A DNA stretch of 64,000 bases from Oncomelania hupensis (Eukaryota > Mollusca > Gastropoda > Littorinimorpha > Pomatiopsidae), in the NCBI GenBank assembly GCA_036898135.1, contig CM072513.1, forward strand, positions 39,395,466 through 39,459,465, given 5' to 3'. The notes under the pieces are model-generated. The model saw nothing but the letters and a program-made list of their open reading frames with translations. It was not told where the DNA came from and did not search any database. Shown in pieces: positions 11,083 to 21,740 of this stretch. Made by a program: the position numbers and the translations under genes. Position 1 is the first letter of the stretch, and every line of letters starts with the position of its first letter.

Positions 11083-11744
11083 ACGTTCTTACAAGCTCCT
11101 TCTTTGTCGGTCACGTCGGCATCCGCCTTCTTAAAAAGCAGTTCAGTCCTAATCCCTTTCAACAATCATAGACATGAGGTGAGAAGGAGGAGGAGGAAGA
11201 AGAGGAGGAGTAGAAGAAGAAGAAGAAGAGGAGTCGAAGAAGAAGATGAGAGGACGAGAGACTTTAGAATGTATTATTGCATAAAGCAATTTGCTCATAT
11301 CAAGGGCAGATACAATGGGGGTATTAAAAATATCTATGTCAATCAACAACAATGCAGATTATGAATATAGTTGTTTATAAAGTCTGATATTTAAAATATA
11401 TACATCTCATTTTACATTACTATGCAGATCCAAACTCAATATTTATTACTTTATTTAACAATTATTTGCATTCAAGCATTTGTCAAACCCACGCTCATAT
11501 TGACTAACCCACTCACGACTTCCAGACACAACAAAATATTTAATGTGTACAACCTCCTGCCTAATGCTCGTTGTCATCTCTCATTTGGAAACATTTGTAA
11601 ATAAACCATGCAGTCTACCTGATTATTCTTTCATCCATGCATGCCATCATCTGAACAAAAATAATGTCTTTCCTGATTAAAAACATTCACCTCTTTGGAT
11701 ATGTAATAGATTTCCTCTTTTTCCTATGGGTTCGGGCACTGGAT
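11083..11744. other. Non-coding stretch
   Basis: Contains a GA-rich, AGAAGA-type segment (about 11175-11250) and AT-rich sequence. Open frames are short and compositionally biased; none is convincing. Confidence 0.5.
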
Positions 11745-11931
11745 AGAATATACCCAATGTTTCCCGGCGTGTCGTAAAAGGAGTGAATATCAGCACGTCA
11801 TGACTGGGCGAACGTCTTCTAAACAGAAGTCACCGGCCAGGGCGGAGGAACCTCACGTTACTGTAGGTTCAACGACCACGTGCTCGGGGCAAACGCGAGC
11901 CACACTGTACTCGTGGACAGCCTAGAGAGGT

Positions 11932-12480
11932 TTGGGTCCCGCCAGGTCTTTCTTGCTCAAGACAAACCGTGTGATGATGAAAAGAACCACTCTCTCCATA
12001 CTGGATCGGTCGTCGCCCGGGCCATCAAAAACCGCGCCTTCCGTTGGTTACGATGACGAAGGTGATAAGTGGGTTACTGATGGACAACTTAGCAAGATCC
12101 GCACGAGAAACAACGTCGACATAGGAACTTGGAATATTAGGACCCTAACTGCGGAGGGAAAATTAGATGAACTGGCACGAGCTGGACACTATCGATGGAA
12201 CATTTTAGGTATTAGCGAACTGCGTTGGAAAGGCCTAGGTGAAACATCGACCGACAAAGGCTACAAGTTTATATCAGCGGGAGAGATGACCGGCACGAAC
12301 ACGGCGTTGGATTTTTGGTCCACAAAGACATTCTTGCCATTGTCATGGGCTGCCGCCCAATCTCCAGGAAACTCATTACCATTCGTCTGAGAACAGCCCC
12401 TTTCAACATCACCATGCCCCAACATGACGACAGCGAAGTCGAGGATTTCTTTGAACATCTGCAATGCAGGCTCTCCTTGA
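11932..12480 (+). pseudogene. LINE endonuclease domain, broken
   Basis: The frame contains IGTWNIRTLTAEGKLDELA and LGISELRWKGLGE. These are the N-terminal motifs of AP-endonuclease-like LINE domains, in which the Asn of WNIRTL and the Glu of SELRW are metal/catalytic residues. The frame fails after about residue 120 (near 12290), where the other copy reads GVGFLVHKNI; the remainder continues in another frame. It would nick target DNA to prime reverse transcription. Confidence 0.85.
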
Positions 12481-12553
12481 CCAAGTGCTGAGGAAGAACA
12501 TAATCATAGTGCAAGGTGACTGAAATGCCAAGGTTGGCCAAGATGCGTGTAAT

Positions 12554-12781
12554 GTAACGTGCGAATAGTCTTGATATAATGTAACGTGCGAATAGTCTTG
12601 GAAGACTTGTAACTAAAGGGAAGTTACTCAGTTGAATGAACATCCGGGGATTTAGGCGGTTGAACGAAGACCTAGATCCAAATGGCTGTTACAACTTACT
12701 AGATCTAATAAAGTAGTATTTGTGAACATCATCAACGTCTCTTTGAGTTTTATGCTGTTGCATAAAAGGACAAACATTACA
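12554..12781. mobile_element. 228-bp insertion of unknown family in the LINE
   Basis: Absent from the other LINE copy. It is bracketed by ATGCGTGTAAT (12543-12553) and ATGCGTATAAT (12782-12792), an 11-bp duplication with one mismatch. It contains an internal ~27-bp direct repeat (TGTAACGTGCGAATAGTCTTG twice, near 12554 and 12581). No ORF or tRNA-like head is visible. Confidence 0.7.
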
Positions 12782-12888
12782 ATGCGTATAATAACTGGGG
12801 AGAAATATGTGGACCCACTGCAACAACGAGACAAATGACAGAGGTCTGAGACTCTTGGAGTTTGCCAGATACAACAATCTGATACTGG

Positions 12889-12950
12889 CATTACATTACA
12901 TGATTATTGCTTTAGGTCCAGCGGACTCTTCCGAGCCAAATCAGGACCAG
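12889..12950 (-). mobile_element. Micro-retroposon D, 62 bp
   Basis: A 62-bp insertion inside the LINE endonuclease region, between perfect 9-bp copies of TGATACTGG (12880-12888 and 12951-12959). Its content is the family D 3' end starting CTGGTCCTGATTTGGC and finishing with an (ATGTA)n tail. Without it the LINE sequence is continuous with the 38988-43952 copy. Confidence 0.9.
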
Positions 12951-13138
12951 TGATACTGGAAAATCCCGCTTGGTCCTCACAAAAAAATCCAGACGGGGAG
13001 CATCACAACCATATTGACTACATCATGGTCAAGAAACGCTTCAGATCAAGTGTCAGCAATAAGGCTTTCCAGACTGTGAAGCGTCTAACAAGTGTTAAAC
13101 AGCCCAAAGTCTCCACGATCCAAAGCAAATCTTGCTTG

Positions 13139-14553
13139 TGTCACGAGAGGCTATTTAGACCTTGCACTACGGATTCACGCCTTAAATAGTTCAGCCTGCT
13201 GTAGCCTTTGTAAATTAAAGTAGCTGCCTAGAAGACGACACAAGTCAGTTGTGTGCTAAGCATAGGTAGACTGTGACCTCATCCTGCTGACATTACATTA
13301 CATTACATGATTATTGCTTTAGGTCCAGCGGACATCCTGCTGACGTATAGCCACTCTGCTAGAGTGCGCCACAGGTATCGAACGAGATTTTCGCGGGCAT
13401 TTGGCTGACCACTACGTTAAGTAGTCATTCTGTGTCTGAACCTCACACGAGAAGGAGCTGCGCTCTGAAAAATCTCTCTCAGAAAGACTAAGCAGGTGAC
13501 GGGTGAAATTCATTCATCGCAGTATAGCCACAGCCTAACATTGTCAAAAGGTAAATGATCAATCTTTTGTTTCATCGCGATTTATTGATAATATTGTTGG
13601 ATTGTGCTTGTGAAGTCTTGCCAGGTTTTATCATTGTGAATGTTAGTCAAACTTTGCTTGACCACGTGGCTGACATGCGACCGGTTTCGACACCATAAGA
13701 TATCCCCTACGGACCCACTGTTGTTTCCCCTATGTGTATTATTGCAGACCAGTGGCTGTACCGGAGAATGTGTATGTTGTTAATTATTTCTCCATGTGTT
13801 TAGTTCAGCCATGATGTATGTATATGTATTGGAATTATGGTGGAGATTCCAGTGGACCACAGACATAAAAGATTGTTCGTAGCTTATATATATAAGTGAA
13901 TGCGATCTCAAATGAGGGCTGTTCTGCCATCAGTGAGACGCTCTGCCCACCCTTAGTTTACAAGGCGTTGCAGAAACTCGTCTTATGTTTTGCAGACGAG
14001 CAGGTTTGTTGGTCCGATGCAGGACATTTGGCCTGCAGGAGAACATCGAGCACTGAGACGATCCAGCTAAGTGCCACAGAAAACGTGCAAACACACTGAT
14101 CTAGAAGGACTGTGTGGTAGTCCACGCTCCTGAAAACCAACATTAGGCCAACCAGAACAAATAGCCCAATGATGAGACATTAGCAAATATCAAGAACAGT
14201 AGCAGCATAGACCCATGAAAGAACGAACTCTTCGAAGTGAATTTGGACATTTAAGTTAATAGAATGTTTAGAGAATTATGTATAGAGTAGAGGAAATAAA
14301 TGTGTGATATTTACTGTTAACAAGTGGCTGGACTACCAATGTTTCATACCCGTTTGAGAGCTAGTGTGTCAGTGAATCTTTTACCATTTTCTCCCTATCT
14401 CTATAACCCTATCCGCACACAGACCGAGCTAAACATTTAAATGTATTAAGATTAGTCATAGGGTGATTAAACTAGCCGATCCCCGCAGACAAAGACGAGT
14501 GGGTAATAGCATTCCATTGTGCAGAGCCCAGTAACAATAGACCCACCGTCACA
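13139..14553 (+). mobile_element. Solo LTR, copy 2 (1415 bp)
   Basis: TGTCACGAGAGGC...CCACCGTCACA, flanked by the 5-bp duplication GCTTG (13134-13138 and 14554-14558). Excision restores the LINE reading frame across the junction (KSCLCLTEEQEVLDRW), so the LTR landed in an existing LINE. The ends are close to those of copy 1, and no internal retrotransposon region is present. A TATATATATAAG stretch (about 13887) and GGAAATAAATGTGTG (about 14293) could be promoter and polyadenylation elements. Confidence 0.94.
13291..13332 (-). mobile_element. Micro-retroposon D, 42 bp, nested in solo LTR 2
   Basis: Forty-two bases: TCCGCTGGACCTAAAGCAAT followed by an ATGTA-type tail in its own orientation. 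They lie between perfect 11-bp copies of CATCCTGCTGA (13280-13290 and 13333-13343). This is the shortest family D insertion in the window. Confidence 0.88.
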
Positions 14554-15355
14554 GCTTGTGCCTTACAGAAGAACAAGAAGTCTTGGATAGATGGACCGAT
14601 ATTGCTCTGACATTTACAACCACACTCCAAACGGAGACCCATCAGTTCTAGCATGTCTCCAGAACAGAGAAGAAGAAGAAATTATCCCAAGTCTCCGAGA
14701 AGAAGTTAAGGCAGCAGTGCAATCGCTGAAGAAGGGGAAGTCAACGGGAGTGGACAACATACCCGCAGAATTGCTTCAAGCAGGAGGAGAAGCGATGATT
14801 ACGCCCTCACCATTATCTGTAACAAAATCTGGCAAAGTGAGGAGTGGCCTACACCATGGGCTCAGTCGCTTGTGATCACTCTTCCCAAAAAGGGTAATCT
14901 TCAGAAGTGTCAAAACTACCGCACTATCAGCCTCATCAGCTATCCCAGCAAAATCCCCCTGAAAATAATACTCAACAGGCTAAAACCCTAAGCTAAACAA
15001 ATCATAGCTGAAGAACAAGCAGGATTCATGGAAGGGCAAAGTACAACTTTCAACCTCAGAATAATCTGCGAGAAATACCTACAGCACCAACAACATCTAT
15101 ATCATGTGTTTGTAGACTTCAAGAAAGCGTTTGACCGAGTCTGGCATGCAGCTCTGTGGGCAACCATGACAGTGTAAAACATCAGCCCTAACATTATTAA
15201 AGTCATCAAAAGCCTGTGTGACAAGGCTACCACTGCAGTCCTCCACAACAGCGCCATTGGGAACTGGTTTAGAATAATATTCGGCGTGCGTCAAGGATGC
15301 GTACTCTCTCCAACACTCTTCAACATTTTCCTGGAATGCATCAGGTCACTGTAAT
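14554..15355 (+). pseudogene. LINE reverse transcriptase, N-terminal part
   Basis: Frames read DPSVLACLQNREEEEIIPSL, KGKSTGVDNIPAELLQAGGE, LPKKGN, NYRTISLIS, QAGFMEGQ and HVFVDFKKAFDRVW, followed by GVRQGCVLSPTLFNIFLE. These are RT motifs up to the segment just before the catalytic FADD box. Frameshifts and an internal stop are present. At about 15355 the sequence jumps to unrelated DNA and the FADD motif is missing. Confidence 0.88.
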
Positions 15356-15800
15356 ATCAGAAATGTTGACGACAAAGATGCTGTAACTTAGCTTAGAGAT
15401 AAACAGATAATATTGAGCAAAACCTGATGTTAAATTACCAGCTCTCGAAAGGAATGTTCGCAGTTATTAAATTAACATCCTTGAGATGTTCACTCCCGAT
15501 ACAATCATGCAGAAATCGTTATAACGAATGTAACTTAGCCCACTTGGACGTCTGACCGATGTTACTGGACCGCTAAGTAGCCACGCGAATCATATCACTC
15601 TTAAATCTACCCTGCATCTCTCCCTTGACACTCGAAGTTGAGACGTAACAGATAGTGTCCCAGAGGCAGGACAAGAGAACAAAGACGTCCGAGAAAAGAT
15701 TCACTTATTCGCGAGAACGAGATGATTGATGGAGATGAAGTAGATTCCTTTATTTTCTCCGTATTTTCATTATTTTCATTTTTATTTTCATTAAATGCGC
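15356..15800. other. Unrelated segment replacing the LINE RT catalytic core
   Basis: Where the other LINE copy encodes FADDIDGLAG and the following ~150 residues, this copy carries ~430 bp of unrelated AT-rich sequence. It is probably an insertion with deletion. No terminal repeats were found. Confidence 0.6.
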
Positions 15801-16290
15801 CCATTTGGAAAGAAAGGACCATCAGTCTACACTCCAAGCTAAGGCTGCTGCGCTCCCTTGTCATTTTCATCTTCCTATACGCTTGCGAAACATGGACCCT
15901 CACAGCAGACCTAAACGAAGAATACAAAGCATGGAAATTAGGTGCTAAAGATGACTTCTGGGCATTTCCTTTGCCCAGCACATCACCAACGACGAAATCC
16001 GACACCATCACACTAGCAATTGGAAAATACGATGACATGCTTACAGTGGTGAAGAAACGGAAACTCCGATGGTATGGCCACGTCACCAGAGCATCAGGCC
16101 TTGCAAAGACCATCATGAAAGGCACGGTGCAAGGAGCAGAAGAAGAAGGAGAGAGAAACAGAGGTGGGAGGACAACATTCGAGATCGGACTAGCTTGATA
16201 CTGAGCGAAGCCAAGAGATGTGCAGAGGACAGAGAAAGATGGAGTACGCTGGTTAAACGATTATCTGTGGTGCCCCAACGACTTTCGAGT
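15801..16290 (+). pseudogene. LINE C-terminal region
   Basis: Encodes IWKERTISLHSKLRLLRSLV, YACETWTLTADL, VVKKRKLRWYGHVTRASGLA and, after a frameshift, DRTSLILSEAKRCAEDRERW. It aligns with the C-terminus of the minus-strand LINE. Such RWYGHV regions follow the thumb of the RT in APE-type LINEs. Confidence 0.85.
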
Positions 16291-16312
16291 TACGGGATAG
16301 GATAGGAAGGAT

Positions 16313-16690
16313 AGGACAAACATACAACAGGTGCAGCTCCGTTTCTTCAGCGCCCGGGCAGAAAAGACCGTCATTTGACACGCTCTGTGTAACGTATCTA
16401 TTCTTGTGTACTTTCAGTTTACTAATACCTAACCTCAGTCGTACAAAGGATTCTCTAAAACACTTTTGCTTAATACGGTCCAAGTAAATTTCTGTTTTTA
16501 AATTTGTTTTGGAGCTGTCTACACACACTGAATCTGTTACTTTCATTGAAGACAGCACTCCACTCTTGTTCTCTGAGGTCCACTAGTCTTTGTTTAAATA
16601 GGCCTAGTCCTTGCTTGTTAGAGTTACCTCTCTTGGTTTGTAAAACAACCGTGGCGACTCTGCTGTATTCTGTCTTGTGCAAAAGATGTA
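16313..16690 (-). pseudogene. C-terminal fragment of a different LINE
   Basis: Minus-strand frames give QEWSAVFNESN and LRLGISKLKVHKNRY followed by LFCPGAEETELHLLYVCP. The CxxC-like/H/C arrangement is the zinc-binding C-terminus found in Jockey/I-like LINEs. It abuts the 3' end of the + strand LINE and is frameshifted. Confidence 0.75.
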
Positions 16691-17247
16691 AGCAGTAAAG
16701 CGTTGTGCATGAGGAATATTCAAATTTTGCTCCATATATCGTGAAAGATGTACATGAATAAAGTTTATTCCATTTGTCAAGCCTGGAAAGTATAATTATA
16801 ATCTAGAACGATGCCTGAAGTGGATCAAGGCATGCGGACGACCGGCCGAACAGCTGAGCGTTACAATTATATATTAAATTTTTTAATTTTTTAATTTTGT
16901 TGTTGTTTGTTTTGTTTTGTAACAGCGTGAAATCCACCAAATGCTGGACCTACATTTGCAGCAAGATCGGTGTTAATCTTTTGCGAGATAGACTAATAAG
17001 CATGAAAGTAGATGAAAGTGATACTTGATTTGGTTAAAAAATGTTTTACAGCATTTGATTCGTATTCGATTCTTCCTTGATTCACACACTCTATAAACAA
17101 TAACACAGCTCACTTCAAGTTATTCTTTCAGTTGTGAGTTTATTTTGGAAATTCAACCCCATTAATTTGATTTAATCAAAATAAAATCAGAATACAGTAC
17201 ACGATTCAGTTCTGAACTATGACCGTAATAATCGACTGCCTGTCGAA
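16691..17247. other. Non-coding stretch
   Basis: AT-rich sequence, including a T-rich TTTTTTAATTTTTTAATTTT segment near 16880. No gene or recognised repeat. Confidence 0.5.
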
Positions 17248-17555
17248 ATGCGGGACAGCTCAGTCGGTAGAGCGGCGAGCTCGCGTAACAAAGGATGCGG
17301 GTTCGATTCCCGTTGGCCCTGACATAAAGACTGTGAGCACTGTCAGCTTACCGTTGCTAATTAGTGTGATGGTTGTTTAAGTGTATAGTCTTCCTTTTTT
17401 TAACATCCCTGAGTGAGGTCTTCTGAGTGTTAGACTATGCGCCCTAGGCAGGTCGTGGGCGCCACGGACGACTTGAGTTAGGTCCTGTATCGGCCAGCGC
17501 CTTGAGCAGCTCTTGAGCTTAAAAAGCGTTATATAAGAATTAGAAATACCGATGA
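17248..17555 (+). mobile_element. tRNA-headed SINE (family B, head type 1)
   Basis: The head GACAGCTCAGTCGGTAGAGC...GGGTTCGATTCCCG has A-box and B-box promoter sequence of a tRNA. The body shares GTTAGACTATGCGCC, TTGAGTTAGGTCCTG and TATCGGCCAGCGCCTTGA with the SINEs at 22862-23312 and 63010-63897. The 3' module is GCTCTTGAGCTTAAAAAGCG followed by TTATATAAGAATTAG. No tail repeat or clear target duplication was found. Confidence 0.82.
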
Positions 17556-18420
17556 AATTTGAAATGTGAACTTGAGATTATGGAAGCTCTTGCATGAACC
17601 TCTTGTTGTGGTACCCAGGCCAGGGAGAGCACCTCCGAGAGAGAGAGAGAGGGAGAGAGAGAGATTGCGGATATAAACAAGTTGATAACAATTATTATAG
17701 GGAAGAGAGGGGACCATAAACTGAAAAAAAAAATTATTATAGGGATACATTATCTGCTTATTTCCAGTTTTAACTAGAGTCAATTTAACATTTAGAAACA
17801 CAAAGTTTAACATCAGCATGCGCTACTAATTTATTCATGCACGAAAACGTTGTTGAGAGGGAAAGAAATAAAAGCCACAACATGTTTACTAATTACACGC
17901 TACTGGTACTAATAACACAAATTTACAATGGGTTCTTGTGCCCATGTTCTCACAAAGTTAGACTATCTTCTCACCTGCTTCTCACAGCGCTATGCACCCT
18001 TTTCGCACCCACCGCCTCTACCTTTACCACCACGTCTGACATCGCGACACCATCACCACAACTATCACATCATCAGCACACCTTCCACTTCCAATAGCAG
18101 TAAGACCATGTCTATATAACCACTTCCATCGCCACCGCTGTAACATGGACCATATAGAGTCCATGGCTGTAACGTCGCCATCATCACCACCACCTCATCG
18201 TTCTGGTTACTCGGTCAGCTATCAACAAACAGCCCCGCCTGGTTTTGTCCTCCAAACTTTCTTTAGACTGCAAGTATGCCTAAATCAAGTAAATCATCCA
18301 AACGACAAGCACAAGGAAGCCATCAAAACACATACATTTCCATTTCTTCAAATATAACGTTTTTGCACTTGCTTTGTCATCACACAGAAGTGCGCGTGCA
18401 AACACACGCGTATAGGCACA

Positions 18421-18456
<36 letters not shown>

Positions 18457-19584
18457 TCCCCCCCCCCACACACACACACGATTGTTAACGACTTTTTGAA
18501 GTAATGTTCCTTTGTTGACATCGGACACATTACTCGTACCAGAAAACTAGTGATCAAATTCTCCAAGACAGGTGTAATTAGTACTATTTATGACCTCAGG
18601 AATTGCTCTTTTTTTCAATGACGTAGTTTTTGTTTAAATGGCTATTCGCGAACAGACCAAACGGAGGTGGTCTCCTCTGATCTGAAAAGACCGGATTTGT
18701 AACTCAGGCAAAAGAACGCAGTCAACAGTTAACACAATGTGGCATCATTAGTTAAGTATTCGTGCGTGCATGCATAAGTGGATGTTGTGCAGATTACGGT
18801 TGTTCGTTTGTCTCCGTGACTCCATCTATCATGACACTTGCCCCAGGTTGAAGAAAAGACGTCCCTGTCATGCATGTCACAAGCATTTCGCAGCTCTACA
18901 GTCAAAGGCGAAAGTGTAACGTGATAATCATAAAAGATTGTTTCTTTGTGATTTTTTTTTTCTCTCTCTCTCATACACACACACCCCCACACACACATCA
19001 CATCACATCACATTATTGTAATGAGGCAGCGGTACAGTGTTAAATTAGTTGTGAATAGACACAGCTGTGACGGTGCGACCGTGTTCTATTTCTCATTTCT
19101 TCCTTTACATTTTCTTAGTTTGTCTTCTTTTTCCTATCCTGTTCCTCTTCCTTCTTGTTTCCTCTGATCTTCTTCTTCTCCACGTCCTCGCCTTTCTCCT
19201 CTATATTCCTTCTCTTCTTCGTTTTCTTCTTCTTCATTCGTCATCCTCTTTCTCTTCGTCTTTCGCTTCCATCTTCTTTTTCTCCAGGCATCGCTTTCTC
19301 CTCCTTCTCCTTCATCCCCCTTCTTCTCATTCTTCTTTTCCGCCGACGTCGCCTTCTACTTCTTCTCCTTCTACATCTCCTCCTTTTTCTTCTACCTTTC
19401 TCCTTCCACTTCTCTTCATCTTCCTCCTTCTTCTTCCTCTCCTCCTTCCGCCACTCCTGAAGATGTAACATCACACGACATCCCAACTGCCCCTAGATCT
19501 AATTGTAAAGAGTATCTAATTACACCTGTACTTCTAACATCACGCCTTGTTGGTTGTCGTTAATCGTCCTTCACATTATGACTG
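17556..19584. other. Non-coding stretch with simple repeats
   Basis: Contains a GA tract (17637-17664), a CA/C-rich microsatellite (18421-18480), CA runs near 18980 and a long pyrimidine-rich segment (19085-19460, TTC/TCC-rich). The pyrimidine tract keeps several frames open but encodes only biased Ser/Leu/Phe strings. Confidence 0.6.
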
Positions 19585-20225
19585 TAGTACCTCGGCACTC
19601 AATCAGAGAATGTAAGGAATTCAGTTTTCTCATAGCTCATTCGGAGAATGTAAAGGAAATCAGTTTTTCTCAGGGCTAATTCCAAAATTGTAAACGAAAT
19701 CAGTTTTTCGCAGGGTTCATTCCGAAAATATAGAAATTCGTGTTTTCTGCTCATCCCAACAAAGTAAAAAATTGAATTTTATCGGTACTCGTTCCGAGAC
19801 TGTCCAGAAAATCGGGTTTCTGCTTCTACTGAGAATATAATTAATTCAGGTTTCTGTTCATTCCGAGGATGTAAAATATTCGGACTTCTGCTCATTCCGA
19901 CAATGTTACGTAAGGAATTTAGTTTTCTCAGTACTCATTCCGAGAAAGTAAGAAATTCGGATTTTCTCACTGCTCATTCCGAGAAAATAAGGAATTCGGG
20001 TTTCTGCTCATTCCAACAATGTATAAGAATTTCGATTTTTCGGTTCTCATTCCGAGAATGTACTAAATTCATTTCTCATCGGTGTTCATTTCAAGAATGT
20101 AATTAATTTAATAAATTGTCAGCTCATTTTGAAAATGTAATGGAGTTCAATTTTCTGTTCATTCTGAGAAATGCAAAGAAACAAGTGTTTTCTACTCATT
20201 TCGCGAACGTAACGAATTGCAAATT
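19585..20225. repeat. Degenerate ~40-bp tandem repeat
   Basis: About 15 diverged units around a consensus GCTCATTCCGAGAATGTAA followed by GGAATTCAGTTTTCTCA. Spacing varies from about 36 to 50 bp and many units have substitutions, indicating an old array. Confidence 0.85.
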
Positions 20226-20659
20226 TGCGACTGATATATTCCCTTAGCATGCTCCGTGTTTGATTTTTTAATGACCAATTTTTTTTGTTTGTTTTTGGTG
20301 GGGGCAGGAGGAGAATGAAAAGGTAGATCTATTTAACAGCAAGTGTCGGGAGTATTAGTTTTTTTTTTTTTAAATCTTTTGTTGTTGTTGCTGTTGTTAT
20401 TGCAATTATCCAGTTTCTCTCTTACTATCTAGAAGAAGAAGAAGAAGAAGAAGAAGAAGAAGAAGAAGAAGAAGAAGAAGAAGAAGAAGAAGAAGAAGAA
20501 GAAGAAGAAGAAGAGAAAAAGGAAGAAAACAAAGAAGGAAGGAGAGGGAGGAGGAGGAGAAAACCAGAGAGGAGGAGGGATCAGGACAAAGAGAAAGATG
20601 CAAACGATAAACATAAAGTGAAAGCATAGCTTTTGGTGTTTCCCTGCTTTGACTAGAAT
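20226..20659. other. Non-coding stretch with (AAG)n
   Basis: Holds an AAG microsatellite of about 27 units (20433-20513) followed by GA-rich degenerate sequence, and a T run near 20360. No gene is seen. Confidence 0.7.
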
Positions 20660-20890
20660 GAATGAACGTTGAAGTTTAACGTGTACACCCACCATTGGCA
20701 ATAATATGACAGACGAGGATACCCATCCCAGGGAAGTTAGGGTAGGGACCTAAATCAACACTGAACCACCTGAGCAATCATACTGCTAAGATGGACAGTT
20801 TCTTGTTAAGGCCACCTTCATCTTGCCCACTACGGGATTGGAACCAGGGTCCTCGCTGTGCCAGGCCAACCAACGATGTACCACCCACAG
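20660..20890 (-). mobile_element. SINE family C copy
   Basis: GAATGAATGAACGTTGAAG...CACCCACCATTGGCA...GACCTAAATCAACACTGAAC matches the element at 28990-29755. In element orientation the 5' part contains CTGGTTCCAATCCCG, a B-box-like tRNA motif. It carries one copy of the ~78-bp internal segment that is tandemly amplified at 29 kb. Confidence 0.8.
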
Positions 20891-21554
20891 CTATGGCGGT
20901 GGGACACTTTCAATAGCTGGGTGGTAAATGGTTGGATGGGGGGGGGGGTATCATTACCTCGTATCAGCCACCCTTGCTCTTCCTGGTCCTTCCCGACACC
21001 GAATGCAGCTGGTCCCTGTCTTTTCCTTGGACACTGTCTTCCTCTAACCTCTACTATTCATCCATCTCTCTCTCTCTCTTCCTCCAGTCTCGACCTCCCG
21101 TCAACACCCTTACCCATCACCCACTCCCTCTCCATCCAGACAATCAGGTATGTAATCCTGAGCACACCAAAAAGCATGTTTGATGCTAGCGCGTAAATTT
21201 CAAAGCTCTAGCCAATCTGGATGCACGGATCTTTGGGTGTTTTGCTCTTGTTTTACCTGTCTCTAACCTGTTTCTCACCTGTGACATCAAAGGAGTCGAC
21301 ACGTCCAGCTTGTGACACGCCCGTCCAACAGACACAACACTTTCGTAACAAGCTGTGATACAAGAGAATATAGGAAACTTGTCAATAGAGTTGTAAAAAA
21401 ACTGTTTTTTTTTTTTAAATTGTAATGAACGGTAAGCAGTAAACTAAAACCCTAAATAGTAAACTAAAAAGTAAACTTGCTTTTTTCACTTTTTTGTTCA
21501 TATTTTGTTTTGCACTCCCAACCAGCTGGAAGATCTGCTAATGGAAATATTGGT
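20891..21554. other. Non-coding stretch
   Basis: Contains a G run (20938-20948) and mixed sequence. The open frames are short and unrecognised. Confidence 0.45.
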
Positions 21555-21740
21555 CAAAATCAACCTTGGTGGACTCGTAGCACAGTTGATAGGCTGCTGG
21601 TTTCCTATAACGATTTGAACCCGGCATGGGATGAACATACGTGTCTAATTAGGTACGAGACTTTTCAGATCACCGAGTTTTCTCCAGGTACTCCGGTTTC
21701 CTCCCTCCTTTCAATAATGATACTGGATCAGGCCGTGCGA
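21555..21740 (+). mobile_element. tRNA-like SINE (family E)
   Basis: The head GGTGGACTCGTAGCACAGTT...GATTTGAACCCGGC resembles a tRNA with a B box. The body GATCACCGAGTTTTCTCCAG, then GTACTCCGGTTTCCTCCC, is shared with a degraded copy at about 25740-25880. Confidence 0.6.

Larger units (their letters stand above)
11745..16312 (+). mobile_element. APE-type LINE, + strand copy, repeatedly interrupted
   Basis: A near full-length non-LTR retrotransposon. It opens with CCCAATGTTTCCCGGCGTGTCGTAA, matching the 5' end of the 38988-43952 copy, and ends in GGTGCCCCAACGACTTTCGAG plus a GGATA repeat. It encoded an endonuclease domain, a reverse transcriptase and a C-terminal RWYGHV-type region. Removing the insertions at 12554-12781, 12889-12950 and 13139-14553 restores alignment with the other copy. 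Stops, frameshifts and loss of the RT core make it inactive. The clade (RTE/BovB-like or I-like) cannot be fixed by eye. Confidence 0.9.

Noticed and set aside
17248..17320. tRNA gene
   Set aside because: A and B boxes are good, but it continues into a SINE body shared with other copies and cloverleaf pairing is incomplete.
18145..18566. Short His/Thr- or Cys/Val-rich frames
   Set aside because: They derive from the CA/GT microsatellite at 18421-18480.
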